Of a stretch of DNA of 34,253 nucleotides, positions 16,628-24,934 are shown one piece after another; the stretch's first letter is position 1; each line of letters opens with the position of its first letter. A program made the translations under genes and the position numbers. The stretch is taken from the NCBI GenBank assembly GCA_903907985.1, contig CAIVQG010000064.1:1-34253 (forward strand). Reading direction: 5' to 3'. The DNA is from an uncultured delta proteobacterium. Its GTDB lineage: Bacteria > Desulfobacterota > Syntrophia > Syntrophales > Smithellaceae. Under the pieces are notes generated by a model, which made no database searches, was not told the origin of the DNA, and was given only the letters and a program-made list of their open reading frames with translations.

Positions 16628-17664
16628 ACTTTGAATTACGACGGGACCGCATTGTAGCTCGCTTTCGAGACAAGAAATCGGAATGGGTAATTGAACCTCG
16701 TTACTGGAGAAATCCGATAATCGGTATCAGTGTTTTGCTGATTCTACCTCTCTTTGTTTCTTCTTATCCTCACATCCTGGCCATGTTTACAACGGCCAAT
16801 CTCTATGCGGCCATTGCCATTCCGCTGTCCCTCCAGATGCTGGGAACGGGCCGGGTTAATTTTGGTCCACAGCTGTACCTGGGGATCGGCGGTTACACCG
16901 CTGCGCTCCTTAATCTCCACTTCGGCTGGAGTCCTGCACTGACGCTGGCGGCAACCATCACCGTCTGCGCTGTGATCTCGCTGCTTTTGAGTCCGACAAC
17001 ACTGATTGCCAAAGGACTTTATTTTTCTCTGATCACCCTGATTCTGCCGCTGACCTTTATGGATGTAACTTTTATCTGGGGAGACATCTTCCGGGGAGAA
17101 GTTGGTCTCGTAGGCATGAGCGCACTTTTGACGTTCGAGAAAGTTACTTGGAATTACATTGCTTATTACTATCTCTCCCTTTTTCTGATGCTGGCCTATC
17201 TCCTTTTTTCTGACCGGATTGTCCGTTCCCGTTTCGGGATTAATCTGGCCGCGATTAACGAAAATGAAAATGTGGCCCGGATGATGGGGGTGAACGTAGA
17301 CCATTACAAAGTGTTTTACTATGTGCTGCCGTCCATTTTAACCGGAATTGTCGGCTGGTTCATTGTCCACACCTTTCGCACCTTCGCCGGCGTAACATAT
17401 CTACCCCTCGAATTTATGACTAAAATTCTGATCATCGTTATTGTCGGGGGAAGGGCTTTTCTCTATGGGGCCATTCCCGGGGCTTATCTGATCTCAATTG
17501 TCGAAGATTCTCTGCGGGGGCTCGGTCCCGTGAACTACTTTATGTTCCCTCTGGTTCTGATCGCCCTGATCGTCTTTTTGCCGCGGGGAGAAGGTCTTTG
17601 GGGGCTTTATCACAAAAAGCGGCCCCGTGATTATTTCCCAAAATTGCATGTAAGGAGAGACTAG
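16621..17664 (+). CDS. ABC importer permease, LivM type
   Basis: A 347-residue membrane protein. A soluble N-terminal stretch of about 35 residues precedes about nine hydrophobic segments. G-G-R-A-F-L-Y-G-A-I-P-G-A near residues 275-287 is the equivalent of the LivM coupling loop. The start overlaps the end of the first permease and is preceded by AGGAGAG. It forms the second half of the transmembrane channel. Confidence 0.88.
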   Translation: MVNFELRRDRIVARFRDKKSEWVIEPRYWRNPIIGISVLLILPLFVSSYPHILAMFTTANLYAAIAIPLSLQMLGTGRVNFGPQLYLGIGGYTAALLNLHFGWSPALTLAATITVCAVISLLLSPTTLIAKGLYFSLITLILPLTFMDVTFIWGDIFRGEVGLVGMSALLTFEKVTWNYIAYYYLSLFLMLAYLLFSDRIVRSRFGINLAAINENENVARMMGVNVDHYKVFYYVLPSILTGIVGWFIVHTFRTFAGVTYLPLEFMTKILIIVIVGGRAFLYGAIPGAYLISIVEDSLRGLGPVNYFMFPLVLIALIVFLPRGEGLWGLYHKKRPRDYFPKLHVRRD

Positions 17665-17668
17665 GCCA

Positions 17669-18403
17669 GTGTTGGAGATAAAAACGGTATCCAAAAATTT
17701 CGGCGGCCTTGCCGCCGTGAGTGATGTCAGCTTTTCCGTTAAAGAAGGAGAAGTGGTTGGCTTGATCGGACCCAACGGGGCCGGAAAGACAACCATGTTA
17801 AACCTGATCTGTGGCATTTACAAATCGGACACCGGCTCGATCAGTTTTGACGGAACGGATATCACGAAAATGGACAGTGCTAAAATCTGTAAGCTGGGTA
17901 TATCGCGGACCTACCAGATCCCCCAGCCTTTTGAATCCATGACCGCCTTAGCAGGCGTTCTGGTAGGGGTGCTCAACGGTAAAAACCGTCCCAATATGAG
18001 CCTTCCCGATGCCGCCCTGGAGGCTTCCTACTATCTAGAATTTGTGGGGTTATTTGCCAAGCGTGATACTCTGGCGCGCGATCTGAATCTCTATGAATTG
18101 CGGATGCTGGAACTGGCCCGGGCCCTGGCCACTACGCCGAAGCTCCTGCTTCTCGACGAAGTCATGGCCGGACTGAATCCAACGGAGGCATCATGGGCGC
18201 TGGATATGATCTGGAGTGCCCAGGAGCAGTTCGCGATCAGCATTCTGTGGATCGAACATGTGATGAAGATTATCATGAACGCAACCCAAAGGGTTGTTGT
18301 ACTGCAGTACGGCAAAAAGATCGCCGAGGGTCCACCTAAGGAAGTAACCTCGGACCCCAAAATCATTGAGGCTTATCTAGGAGCTCGCTATGCTCAACAT
18401 TAA
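17669..18403 (+). CDS. ABC importer ATPase, LivG type
   Basis: A 244-residue ATPase. Walker A is G-P-N-G-A-G-K-T-T (34-42), Walker B is L-L-L-L-D-E (159-164) followed by V-M-A-G-L, and the switch histidine lies in W-I-E-H (about 194-197). The ABC signature is not L-S-G-G-Q: at that place the protein reads L-N-L-Y-E-L-R-M-L-E-L (139-149). I recall similar L-T-L-type signatures in a subset of LivG proteins, so this is a family variant and probably active, relying on the intact partner. The start is GTG four bases after the permease stop, with AGGAG eleven bases upstream; the next codon, TTG, is an alternative. Confidence 0.88.
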   Translation: MLEIKTVSKNFGGLAAVSDVSFSVKEGEVVGLIGPNGAGKTTMLNLICGIYKSDTGSISFDGTDITKMDSAKICKLGISRTYQIPQPFESMTALAGVLVGVLNGKNRPNMSLPDAALEASYYLEFVGLFAKRDTLARDLNLYELRMLELARALATTPKLLLLDEVMAGLNPTEASWALDMIWSAQEQFAISILWIEHVMKIIMNATQRVVVLQYGKKIAEGPPKEVTSDPKIIEAYLGARYAQH

Positions 18404-19094
18404 TGATCTGAGCGCCGCTTACGGCGTGATCCCTGTCCTCCACGGCGTGAGTCTCGAAGTTCGGGAGGGAGAAATTGTCGCCCTGCTGGGGGGGAACGGC
18501 GCCGGGAAAACAACGGTGCTTAACAATATCTCCGCGGTAATGCCCATCAAAACAGGAAGTATCTCCTTTATGGGTGCCGAAATACAAAACCTGTCTTCCG
18601 ACAAGATTGTCCAGCTCGGCATATCTCAGATTCCCGAAGGAAGAAAAATATTCACTTATCTGACCGTGAAAGAAAACCTGCTCATGGGAGCCTGTACGCC
18701 GCGAGCCTGGAAACAGCGGAAGAAAACAATGGATAAGGTATGCACTTTATTTCCCATCCTGAAGGAACGCTCCGGTCAGAGGGCCAGCCTGATGAGTGGA
18801 GGAGAACAGCAAATGCTGGTAATTGCCCGCGGATTGATGGCCCAGCCCAAACTCCTCATGATCGATGAGCCGTCGCTGGGTCTCAGCCCGCTCATTATGT
18901 CTCAGATTTATGACGTCATCAAAACATTTCCCGCCGATGGAATTACCGTGCTCCTGTCGGAGCAGAATGCGCTTTATGCCCTGGAAATCGCCGATCGGGG
19001 CTATGTTTTACAGGACGGGCACATTGTATTGGAAGGAACGAACGATTTTCTCTTAAACAATGAACTGGTAAAGAAAGCTTATATAGGAATGTAA
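18390..19094 (+). CDS. ABC importer ATPase, LivF type
   Basis: A 234-residue ATPase with Walker A G-G-N-G-A-G-K-T-T (34-42), an intact signature M-S-G-G-E-Q (135-140) and Walker B L-L-M-I-D-E (155-160) followed by P-S-L-G-L-S-P, which is typical of LivF. It overlaps the end of the LivG-type gene by 14 bases and has AGGAG upstream. With the previous gene it forms the ATPase pair of the importer. Only two bases separate its stop from the first CoA-transferase start. Confidence 0.9.
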   Translation: MLNINDLSAAYGVIPVLHGVSLEVREGEIVALLGGNGAGKTTVLNNISAVMPIKTGSISFMGAEIQNLSSDKIVQLGISQIPEGRKIFTYLTVKENLLMGACTPRAWKQRKKTMDKVCTLFPILKERSGQRASLMSGGEQQMLVIARGLMAQPKLLMIDEPSLGLSPLIMSQIYDVIKTFPADGITVLLSEQNALYALEIADRGYVLQDGHIVLEGTNDFLLNNELVKKAYIGM

Positions 19095-19096
19095 AG

Positions 19097-20455
19097 ATGA
19101 CTGAAGACTATTTTGGTTTTACCAACAAGCTTTTTGCCCCGCAGGACACCGATAAAAAAGCGGAAGCGCTCAAAGGCATCCGCGTGCTCGATCTATCCCA
19201 TATGATTTTCGGCCCGACGGCGGCGAAATTCCTGGCGCAGTATGGCGCCGAGGTCATTAAGGTGGAAGTTCCCAATCAGGGCGACTACTGGCGTGGCGGT
19301 ACTTACTGGGGCAAGTATTGGAAGCACTCCAATCCCCTGTGGCATTTCATCAATCAGAGCAAATATTTTGTTGCTATTGATGTTAAGAAACCCAAGGGCA
19401 AGGATCTGATCCTTAAGCTCGCGGAAAAAGCCGATATCGTCATCGAAAATTTCACCTCCGGGACTGTGGAGGCATGGGGTATCGGCTATTCCCAGATCAG
19501 TAAAATTAATCCTAAAGTCATTTATGCCAGTTTGAGCACTTATGGACAGTATGGACCGAAACGGTATAATCCAGGATGGGACTTACTGGCACAGGGTGCC
19601 AGCGGCGTCCTGTCGGTAACCGGTCATCCGGATACAGATAAATATTTTAAGGTTCCTGATTTTTTCGGTGATTTTTTTCCCGGATATTACGCGGCCATGC
19701 TTATTCTTATCGCCCTCAACTACCGGGAGCGTTCCGGAGAGGGGCAGTATCTCGACGGATGTCAGGCGGAAATCCTGATGCGAGCATTATCCCATTTTAC
19801 TTATCATGATGCCACCGGCAATGATCTCGGGCGCACCGGCAATTCGGACCCCACTATGTCCCCCTCGGGAATATTCAAGACGCTCGATGGAAAATTTCTC
19901 GCGCTGGCCATTGCCTCGGATAAGCAATTTCAATCTTTCTGCAAAGCCCTGGGCCGCGAAGACCTCGCCCGTGACGAAAAATATAATAAGGCTTTCCGCC
20001 GGCTCCAGCCGGAACATGCCCTAACGTTAAATAAAGTCGTTGAGGAATGGGTGAGAACGAAAGACGCAGCCGAATTAATCGAATTGGCCCGTAAACACCG
20101 CTTTGCCGCTACCGAGGTAATGGATGATGTGCAGATCTGCAATGATGAATGGCGGCAGGAAAGGGGAAGCGTTATTCCCTTTGAAGACGATATGTATAAA
20201 AAGCTGGTTATCGAAGGACCGATCGCCATGCTCAGCAAAACACCGGGACGGACGAAATGGCTTTCCCGGCCACTGGGTTATCATAATCGCTATGTCTTAA
20301 AGAAAATCATGGGACTGACGGAAGACCAGATTAAAGAATTGGAAAAAGAAAGAGTAGTGGGTAACTGGGATTATCGGGTCGGCCAGAGACCACCGATTTA
20401 TCATGACCTGGCCAAAGACAAGATATTTAATTACAAAGGGGGTGAGGACCATTAA
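19097..20455 (+). CDS. Family III (CaiB/BaiF) CoA-transferase, subunit with Asp
   Basis: A 452-residue CoA-transferase. The N-terminal fold is marked by G-I-R-V-L-D-L-S and by A-E-V-I-K-V-E (51-57). The motif W-D-L-L-A-Q-G-A-S-G (161-170) places Asp162 where, by my reading, the family's catalytic aspartate forms the acyl anhydride. Family III enzymes move CoA between carboxylates without ping-pong release of free acid. The gene starts two bases after the importer ATPase and its end overlaps the next CoA-transferase, so import and activation are encoded in one transcript. Tandem pairs of this kind make heteromeric enzymes, as in succinyl-CoA:benzylsuccinate CoA-transferase. The substrate here is not known. 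Confidence 0.85.
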   Translation: MTEDYFGFTNKLFAPQDTDKKAEALKGIRVLDLSHMIFGPTAAKFLAQYGAEVIKVEVPNQGDYWRGGTYWGKYWKHSNPLWHFINQSKYFVAIDVKKPKGKDLILKLAEKADIVIENFTSGTVEAWGIGYSQISKINPKVIYASLSTYGQYGPKRYNPGWDLLAQGASGVLSVTGHPDTDKYFKVPDFFGDFFPGYYAAMLILIALNYRERSGEGQYLDGCQAEILMRALSHFTYHDATGNDLGRTGNSDPTMSPSGIFKTLDGKFLALAIASDKQFQSFCKALGREDLARDEKYNKAFRRLQPEHALTLNKVVEEWVRTKDAAELIELARKHRFAATEVMDDVQICNDEWRQERGSVIPFEDDMYKKLVIEGPIAMLSKTPGRTKWLSRPLGYHNRYVLKKIMGLTEDQIKELEKERVVGNWDYRVGQRPPIYHDLAKDKIFNYKGGEDH

Positions 20456-21794
20456 AGAGCGCATTTATTCGAGATACTTGCAGAAGACAAGTTCATCCGG
20501 ACCATTGTCCGAATGGAGCCAGCTTCTATCGAAAATGATGACCTCCGAAGGAAAGCCCGAAGCCCTCGATGACATGATGGTCCTCGATTTAAGTTATGCC
20601 AATTTTTCCGGCAATATTACAGCGAGTTTTTTCGCCGAAGCCGGCGCCGAGGTTATTAAGATTGAACCACCCGAAGGAGATCCATCCCGAATCATCAGCC
20701 CTTACGGGGCCAATGTAAAGGGCGTGGGCATTCCCTATCTGATGGAGAGCCGGAACAAGCGCAATGTTGCGCTGGATTTGAGCAAACATGAAGACAGAGA
20801 AAACCTCAAACTCCTCGCTACCCGGGCCGACGTTCTGATTGAAACCTTTGCCCCCGGCGAAATGGATGACTGGGGAATCGGATACCGGCAATTGCGGGAA
20901 CTCAATCCCGGCCTGATTTATATTGCTATCACGCCTTATGGGCATTACACAGCCAAGGGCAAAGAGATGGCCGGTATGCCATGGACTGAACTGACCTCGC
21001 AGGCCGAGTCCGGTCTGGCCGCTCTGATCGGCGATCTTCCGAACACTCCGGAACCTTATAACTGGCCGACCCGCGCGGGGTTTTATGCTGCCGGATATAC
21101 ATCCGCTGTCGGAGCAGCCTGCGGAGGCCTTGTGGCTTCTTTCTTCAAACGCCGGACCGGTGAAGGTCAAATGGTTGATATCGCTTCAGCCGATGCTTAC
21201 GCTTCCTGTGTCGGGTTCCCGCCCACCATCGGCTACGTCTGGAAGAAACCAAGATTTCGTTACGGGACTCTCGATTATGGCCTTTGCCCTTACGGGTTTT
21301 TTAAATGCAAAGACAGCTATGTGGCCATTGCCTGCTTCCGGGATCAGGACTTTCGGGCAGCTATGAGAATCCTGGGAAAATGGAAGTTGGAGGGAGAATG
21401 GAAAACGCTCCTTGATCGCATCACGGATGATATTGATAAAGTTAAAGAGTTGAATAGTGAAGTCGAGGATGCTGTCGCCAAGTATACTTACGATGAGATT
21501 AATGAAAAATTTTCTTCCTTCAGCGTAAAATCAGCCCGTTCCAAGTGGCGAGGGGGAGGGCTTCCGGTCACTACAAAAATGTTAACACCCAAAGAGGTCC
21601 TTCAGGAAAAACACTGGCAGGTTCGTGGCTCTTTTGCTAAAGTAGAACATCCCTCTTATGGAATTGTAACCCTACCTGTAACCGGTAAGTTGTCGAAAAC
21701 GCCTTTAAGGGTCAAATGGCTTTCCGCCGATATTGGCGAAGATAATGAATATATTTTTAAAAAATACGGATTAGTAGAAAAAAAGTCCGGTTAA
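20442..21794 (+). CDS. Family III (CaiB/BaiF) CoA-transferase, subunit with Glu
   Basis: About 450 residues, homologous to the preceding protein. A-E-V-I-K-I-E and the glycine-rich W-T-E-L-T-S-Q-A-E-S-G loop are recognisable. Where the first subunit has Asp162 this one has Glu183 (numbered from the GTG), so it may be the non-catalytic or modified partner of a heteromer. Glutamate at this place is not rare in the family. The start is uncertain. No start codon has a good ribosome binding site: GTG at 20442 overlaps the upstream gene by 14 bases, ATG at 20403 lies deeper inside it, and conserved sequence begins only near residue 41. Translation is probably coupled to the upstream gene. Confidence 0.82.
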   Translation: MRTIKERIYSRYLQKTSSSGPLSEWSQLLSKMMTSEGKPEALDDMMVLDLSYANFSGNITASFFAEAGAEVIKIEPPEGDPSRIISPYGANVKGVGIPYLMESRNKRNVALDLSKHEDRENLKLLATRADVLIETFAPGEMDDWGIGYRQLRELNPGLIYIAITPYGHYTAKGKEMAGMPWTELTSQAESGLAALIGDLPNTPEPYNWPTRAGFYAAGYTSAVGAACGGLVASFFKRRTGEGQMVDIASADAYASCVGFPPTIGYVWKKPRFRYGTLDYGLCPYGFFKCKDSYVAIACFRDQDFRAAMRILGKWKLEGEWKTLLDRITDDIDKVKELNSEVEDAVAKYTYDEINEKFSSFSVKSARSKWRGGGLPVTTKMLTPKEVLQEKHWQVRGSFAKVEHPSYGIVTLPVTGKLSKTPLRVKWLSADIGEDNEYIFKKYGLVEKKSG

Positions 21795-22127
21795 ACCATA
21801 ATCATTCATTAACTCGGCGATGATGGACCGCTCATTCCTGCGGTTTTGGCGCAACATTTGGGCCGTGATACCGCGATGTCAATGACATGCCGGTTGTTCG
21901 TTGCGGCTGCCGAAAAGACCATTAAGCACAAAGCATCTCAAGAGCAATCCTGCGTTGCAGGCTGAATTTAAGAAATCTCCACATATCATAGGCTGTCGGT
22001 TGTTTGAATAATGAAGATCAGCTCTCCATGTGGTTGCTATTTCATGACCAAGCCTGTTCGGGAAGCATGATGGAATCATTATTTCAATAACAATAAGCAC
22101 CAATAAATAATTCTAAGGAGGAATCTG
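21795..22127. other. Intergenic region before the acyl-CoA synthetase gene
   Basis: About 330 bases with no convincing gene on either strand and no clear -35/-10 pair. It contains a small hairpin, CCTGC-GTT-GCAGG (21949-21961), and becomes AT-rich just before a strong AAGGAGG at about 22115-22121. A minus-strand frame of 74 codons (21879-22103) resembles nothing I know. The dyad sites seen before tetR and the importer are absent here. Confidence 0.5.
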
Positions 22128-23921
22128 ATGTATCAATTAACCAAGCCGGACAATGTGGTGGAAATGCTGGAGAAATCAGTTGTAAAATTTGCTCAGAGAC
22201 CTTTTCTGGGAACAAAAAACAAGAAGTTGAAACAATATGACTGGATAACATTTTCCGATTTCGGATCGCGCGTGGATAATGTCAGAAGCGGATTAAGTCA
22301 ACTGGGTATTGTGAAAGACGATGCCGTAGGCATTATATCAAATAACAGCACGGACTGGGCGGTCTGTTTTTACGCCACCAACGGTCTGGGCGCAAGGCTT
22401 GTACCCATGTATGAGGCTGAGCTGGTCTCGGTATGGAAATACATTATTAATGACGCTAAGGTGAAGGTACTTTTTGTCACCAAGAGAGAAATATACGAAA
22501 AAATCAAAGACATCATTTCTGCAGTATCAACACTGAAAAAAGTAATAATAATGGAAGGAGATGGGCTGGATACACTGGCGGATATAGAAAAAAAAGGTGC
22601 AACCAGGAAAGTGCCAAGCACCTATCCAGAACATTCGTCGATATGCATTCTGATCTATACATCGGGAACAACCGGCGAACCAAAAGGCGTGCTTCTTTCT
22701 CAGGGAAATATAACAAGCAATGCTCATGCTACGACGGTTAGCTTTCCGGATATGAATGAAAATGACAGGACTTTATCCATTCTACCCTGGGCGCACGTTT
22801 TCGGACTCGCGGAACTGGTTACATACTGTCATATAGGCGGGTCAATAGGTTTTGCGGAAAGCGCAGCGACAATTGGTGATGATTTGCTTCTGGTTAAGCC
22901 GACCTATCTTATCGCCGTGCCCAGGGTCTTCAACAGGGTGTATGACGGGTTATGGACAAAGATGAACGAAGAAGGCGGACTGGCCAGGAAATTATTCGTC
23001 ATGGGAGTGGAGAGTGCCAAGAAGAAGCGAGGACTGGCCGCACAGGGCAAATCCTGCTTTAAGACCAATCTGAAATTTAAAATAGCGGACGCTATTGTTT
23101 TTAAAAAAATTCGGGAGAAGCTCGGAGGAAGATTAACCGGATCCATGACCGGCAGTGCCGCGATGAATCCGGAAATTTCTCACTTTTTCTGGGATATGGG
23201 TATTCCTCTTTATGACGCTTACGGATTGACCGAGACTTCTCCGGGTGCAACTATGAACTGCCCGTCTAAATACAAGATCGGTAGTGTAGGTCCTGTCATG
23301 GACAAGTGCAAAATAGTCATTGATAAGTCAGTTGTCGGGCCGGAGGCTACGGATGGCGAAATAATCATTTACGGACCTAACGTCATGCAGGGATATTTTA
23401 ACAAGCCCGAAGCCACAGCGGCTGTTATGACTCCTGATGGCGGATTCCGGACCGGTGACCGCGGACGTCTGGACGAGGAAGGCTTCCTGTTTATTACCGG
23501 AAGGCTCAAAGAGCAGTTCAAGCTCGAAAACGGCAAATACGTATTCCCTGTGGCTATTGAAGAAGATATCAAGCTGAACCACTACGTTGAAAACGCGATG
23601 ATCTGCGGGGAAGGACGGGAGTTTAATGTTTGCCTGATCATTCCGGACTTTATCGCGCTGGATAAATGGGCCGAAAAAAATAATTTGCCCAAGGACCATG
23701 CCGAATTGTTGAAGAGGGAAGAAACAAAGAAATTCCTCGAGAATGAAATTGTCAACCAATTAAAGGATAACTTCGGAAGCTATGAAATTCCGAAAAAATT
23801 TATATTTATTGATCAACCTTTTTCACTGGAAAACGGCATGCTGACCCAGACCATGAAACTCAAGAGACGTGTTGTCTTTGAGAAATACAAGGATCAGATT
23901 GATGCCTTATACGCCAAATAG
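22128..23921 (+). CDS. AMP-forming acyl-CoA synthetase (long-chain, FadD15/FAA1 type)
   Basis: A 597-residue adenylate-forming enzyme that makes an acyl-CoA from a carboxylate, ATP and CoA. The P-loop-like motif Y-T-S-G-T-T-G-E-P-K-G-V is at 177-188, and Y-D-A-Y-G-L-T-E-T-S is the A5 motif that contacts the substrate and AMP. The later motifs are R-T-G-D-R-G-R-L-D-E-E-G, then I-T-G-R-L-K-E, and L-T-Q-T-M-K-L-K-R-R near the C-terminus with the likely adenylation lysine. The K-L-E-N-G-K-Y-V element is typical of the eukaryotic-like long-chain group. The length is normal for that group. A strong ribosome binding site supports the start. It gives a second, ATP-dependent route to a CoA thioester beside the CoA-transferases. 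It probably forms its own transcription unit. Confidence 0.9.
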   Translation: MYQLTKPDNVVEMLEKSVVKFAQRPFLGTKNKKLKQYDWITFSDFGSRVDNVRSGLSQLGIVKDDAVGIISNNSTDWAVCFYATNGLGARLVPMYEAELVSVWKYIINDAKVKVLFVTKREIYEKIKDIISAVSTLKKVIIMEGDGLDTLADIEKKGATRKVPSTYPEHSSICILIYTSGTTGEPKGVLLSQGNITSNAHATTVSFPDMNENDRTLSILPWAHVFGLAELVTYCHIGGSIGFAESAATIGDDLLLVKPTYLIAVPRVFNRVYDGLWTKMNEEGGLARKLFVMGVESAKKKRGLAAQGKSCFKTNLKFKIADAIVFKKIREKLGGRLTGSMTGSAAMNPEISHFFWDMGIPLYDAYGLTETSPGATMNCPSKYKIGSVGPVMDKCKIVIDKSVVGPEATDGEIIIYGPNVMQGYFNKPEATAAVMTPDGGFRTGDRGRLDEEGFLFITGRLKEQFKLENGKYVFPVAIEEDIKLNHYVENAMICGEGREFNVCLIIPDFIALDKWAEKNNLPKDHAELLKREETKKFLENEIVNQLKDNFGSYEIPKKFIFIDQPFSLENGMLTQTMKLKRRVVFEKYKDQIDALYAK

Positions 23922-24061
23922 ATTTTCATTCTATAGTGTCTTTGAGACGGCACTTGGAAAAGCTAAAGAGGTGGCCAGCGTCCACTTTTTTTGCCGGCGA
24001 GCGGCAGTGCTCATCTCTTCGTGCTGAAGAGAATTCTTCGGTCAGGCATGGTTGAATAAAT

Positions 24062-24149
24062 TTAGTAAGACTATTATATTAGATAATAAATAATAGTTAA
24101 ACTATGAAATAAAAAAATCCTTGACAGTCAGACTATGTTATTTTATAAT
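24062..24149 (+). promoter_or_regulatory. tetR promoter with three phased 13-bp dyads
   Basis: TTGACA (24121-24126), a 17-base spacer and TATAAT (24144-24149) match the consensus perfectly. Dyad sites lie at 24062-24074 (TTAGTAAGACTAT), 24093-24105 (ATAGTTAAACTAT, a perfect palindrome) and 24124-24136 (ACAGTCAGACTAT), each 31 bases after the last, or about three helical turns. The third overlaps the -35 box. The 45 bases at 24105-24149 match 37 of 45 positions at 14248-14292 before the importer operon. The simplest reading is autoregulation by the TetR protein. Confidence 0.78.
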
Positions 24150-24177
24150 ATAATCACATTGGCCAGAGGAGAGAGTG

Positions 24178-24930
24178 ATGACTGAAAAAAACAAGGTGAA
24201 AAGCAGGAAAGACAGGATCATGGAGGCCGCTCTGCGGATTTTTGCCGATAAGGGATTCCAGGATACCACTATTGCGGAGATCAGCAAAAAGGCCGGTGTT
24301 TCCGAAGCTACTGTGTATGAGAATTTTGGCACTAAAGAAGATCTTTTGTTTGCCATCCCCGAAAAGGTAACAGTTGAAACCATCGCCGAGTTTGAAAGAG
24401 TTCTTCCCTATATCAAAGGAACAGAGGCTCGGATCAGGGCTGTATTATGCAGTTATGTCCGCCTTTATCACGAGAATCCAGACTATTCGGCCCTGGTTCT
24501 GCTGCAGCTTATGCCCAATAAGCGGTTCCGCCAGACCAAGGCTCATGCGACGATCCGCCGGTCTGCTCATATCCTCCTGAATTGTATCCGGGACGGTATT
24601 GAAGACGGTACCTTTAAAAATAATGTAAATCCGTACCTGCTTCGCTCCATGTTCCTTGGAACTATTGAGCATATGTTCATCCAGTGGCACCTCAAAGGAT
24701 TATCAAAAAAGGAACCCGTAATGGATTTTCTGGATCCCTTAATTGACAACATTCTGGACGGTATCCGGGAAAAAGACCAGGAATCAGGTCTGGTCCTGAG
24801 GTTGAATATCGATGATGCCAGACTTCTGAATGAGATGATGCAGGCAAAAGAAAAAAAGGAAAAAAGAGAATACGGGGTTTCCCGAAAGAGCGCAAAACAG
24901 GATAAACATTTGAACAAGAAAAAGGAGTAA
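24178..24930 (+). CDS. TetR-family transcriptional regulator (fatty acyl/CoA type)
   Basis: A 250-residue regulator. The N-terminal helix-turn-helix (about 11-58) has the standard I-M-E-A-A-L-R-I-F-A-D-K-G-F, T-I-A-E-I-S-K-K-A-G-V-S and T-V-Y-E-N-F-G-T-K-E-D-L-L pattern. The ligand domain resembles those of TetR proteins that sense acyl-CoAs, but this is by impression. The C-terminus (about 213-250) is an unusual Lys/Arg/Glu-rich tail. ATG 24178 is chosen over GTG 24175 because AGAGGAG lies six bases before it. Four bases separate it from the dehydratase-type gene, so the two are co-transcribed. Three dyad sites in its promoter suggest that it represses itself and the importer operon. Confidence 0.88.
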   Translation: MTEKNKVKSRKDRIMEAALRIFADKGFQDTTIAEISKKAGVSEATVYENFGTKEDLLFAIPEKVTVETIAEFERVLPYIKGTEARIRAVLCSYVRLYHENPDYSALVLLQLMPNKRFRQTKAHATIRRSAHILLNCIRDGIEDGTFKNNVNPYLLRSMFLGTIEHMFIQWHLKGLSKKEPVMDFLDPLIDNILDGIREKDQESGLVLRLNIDDARLLNEMMQAKEKKEKREYGVSRKSAKQDKHLNKKKE

Positions 24931-24934
24931 TACC

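Noticed and set aside
23971-23992. Terminator after the acyl-CoA synthetase gene
   Set aside because: Seven T follow, but the stem is only four pairs (GTGG/CCAC), too weak to call.
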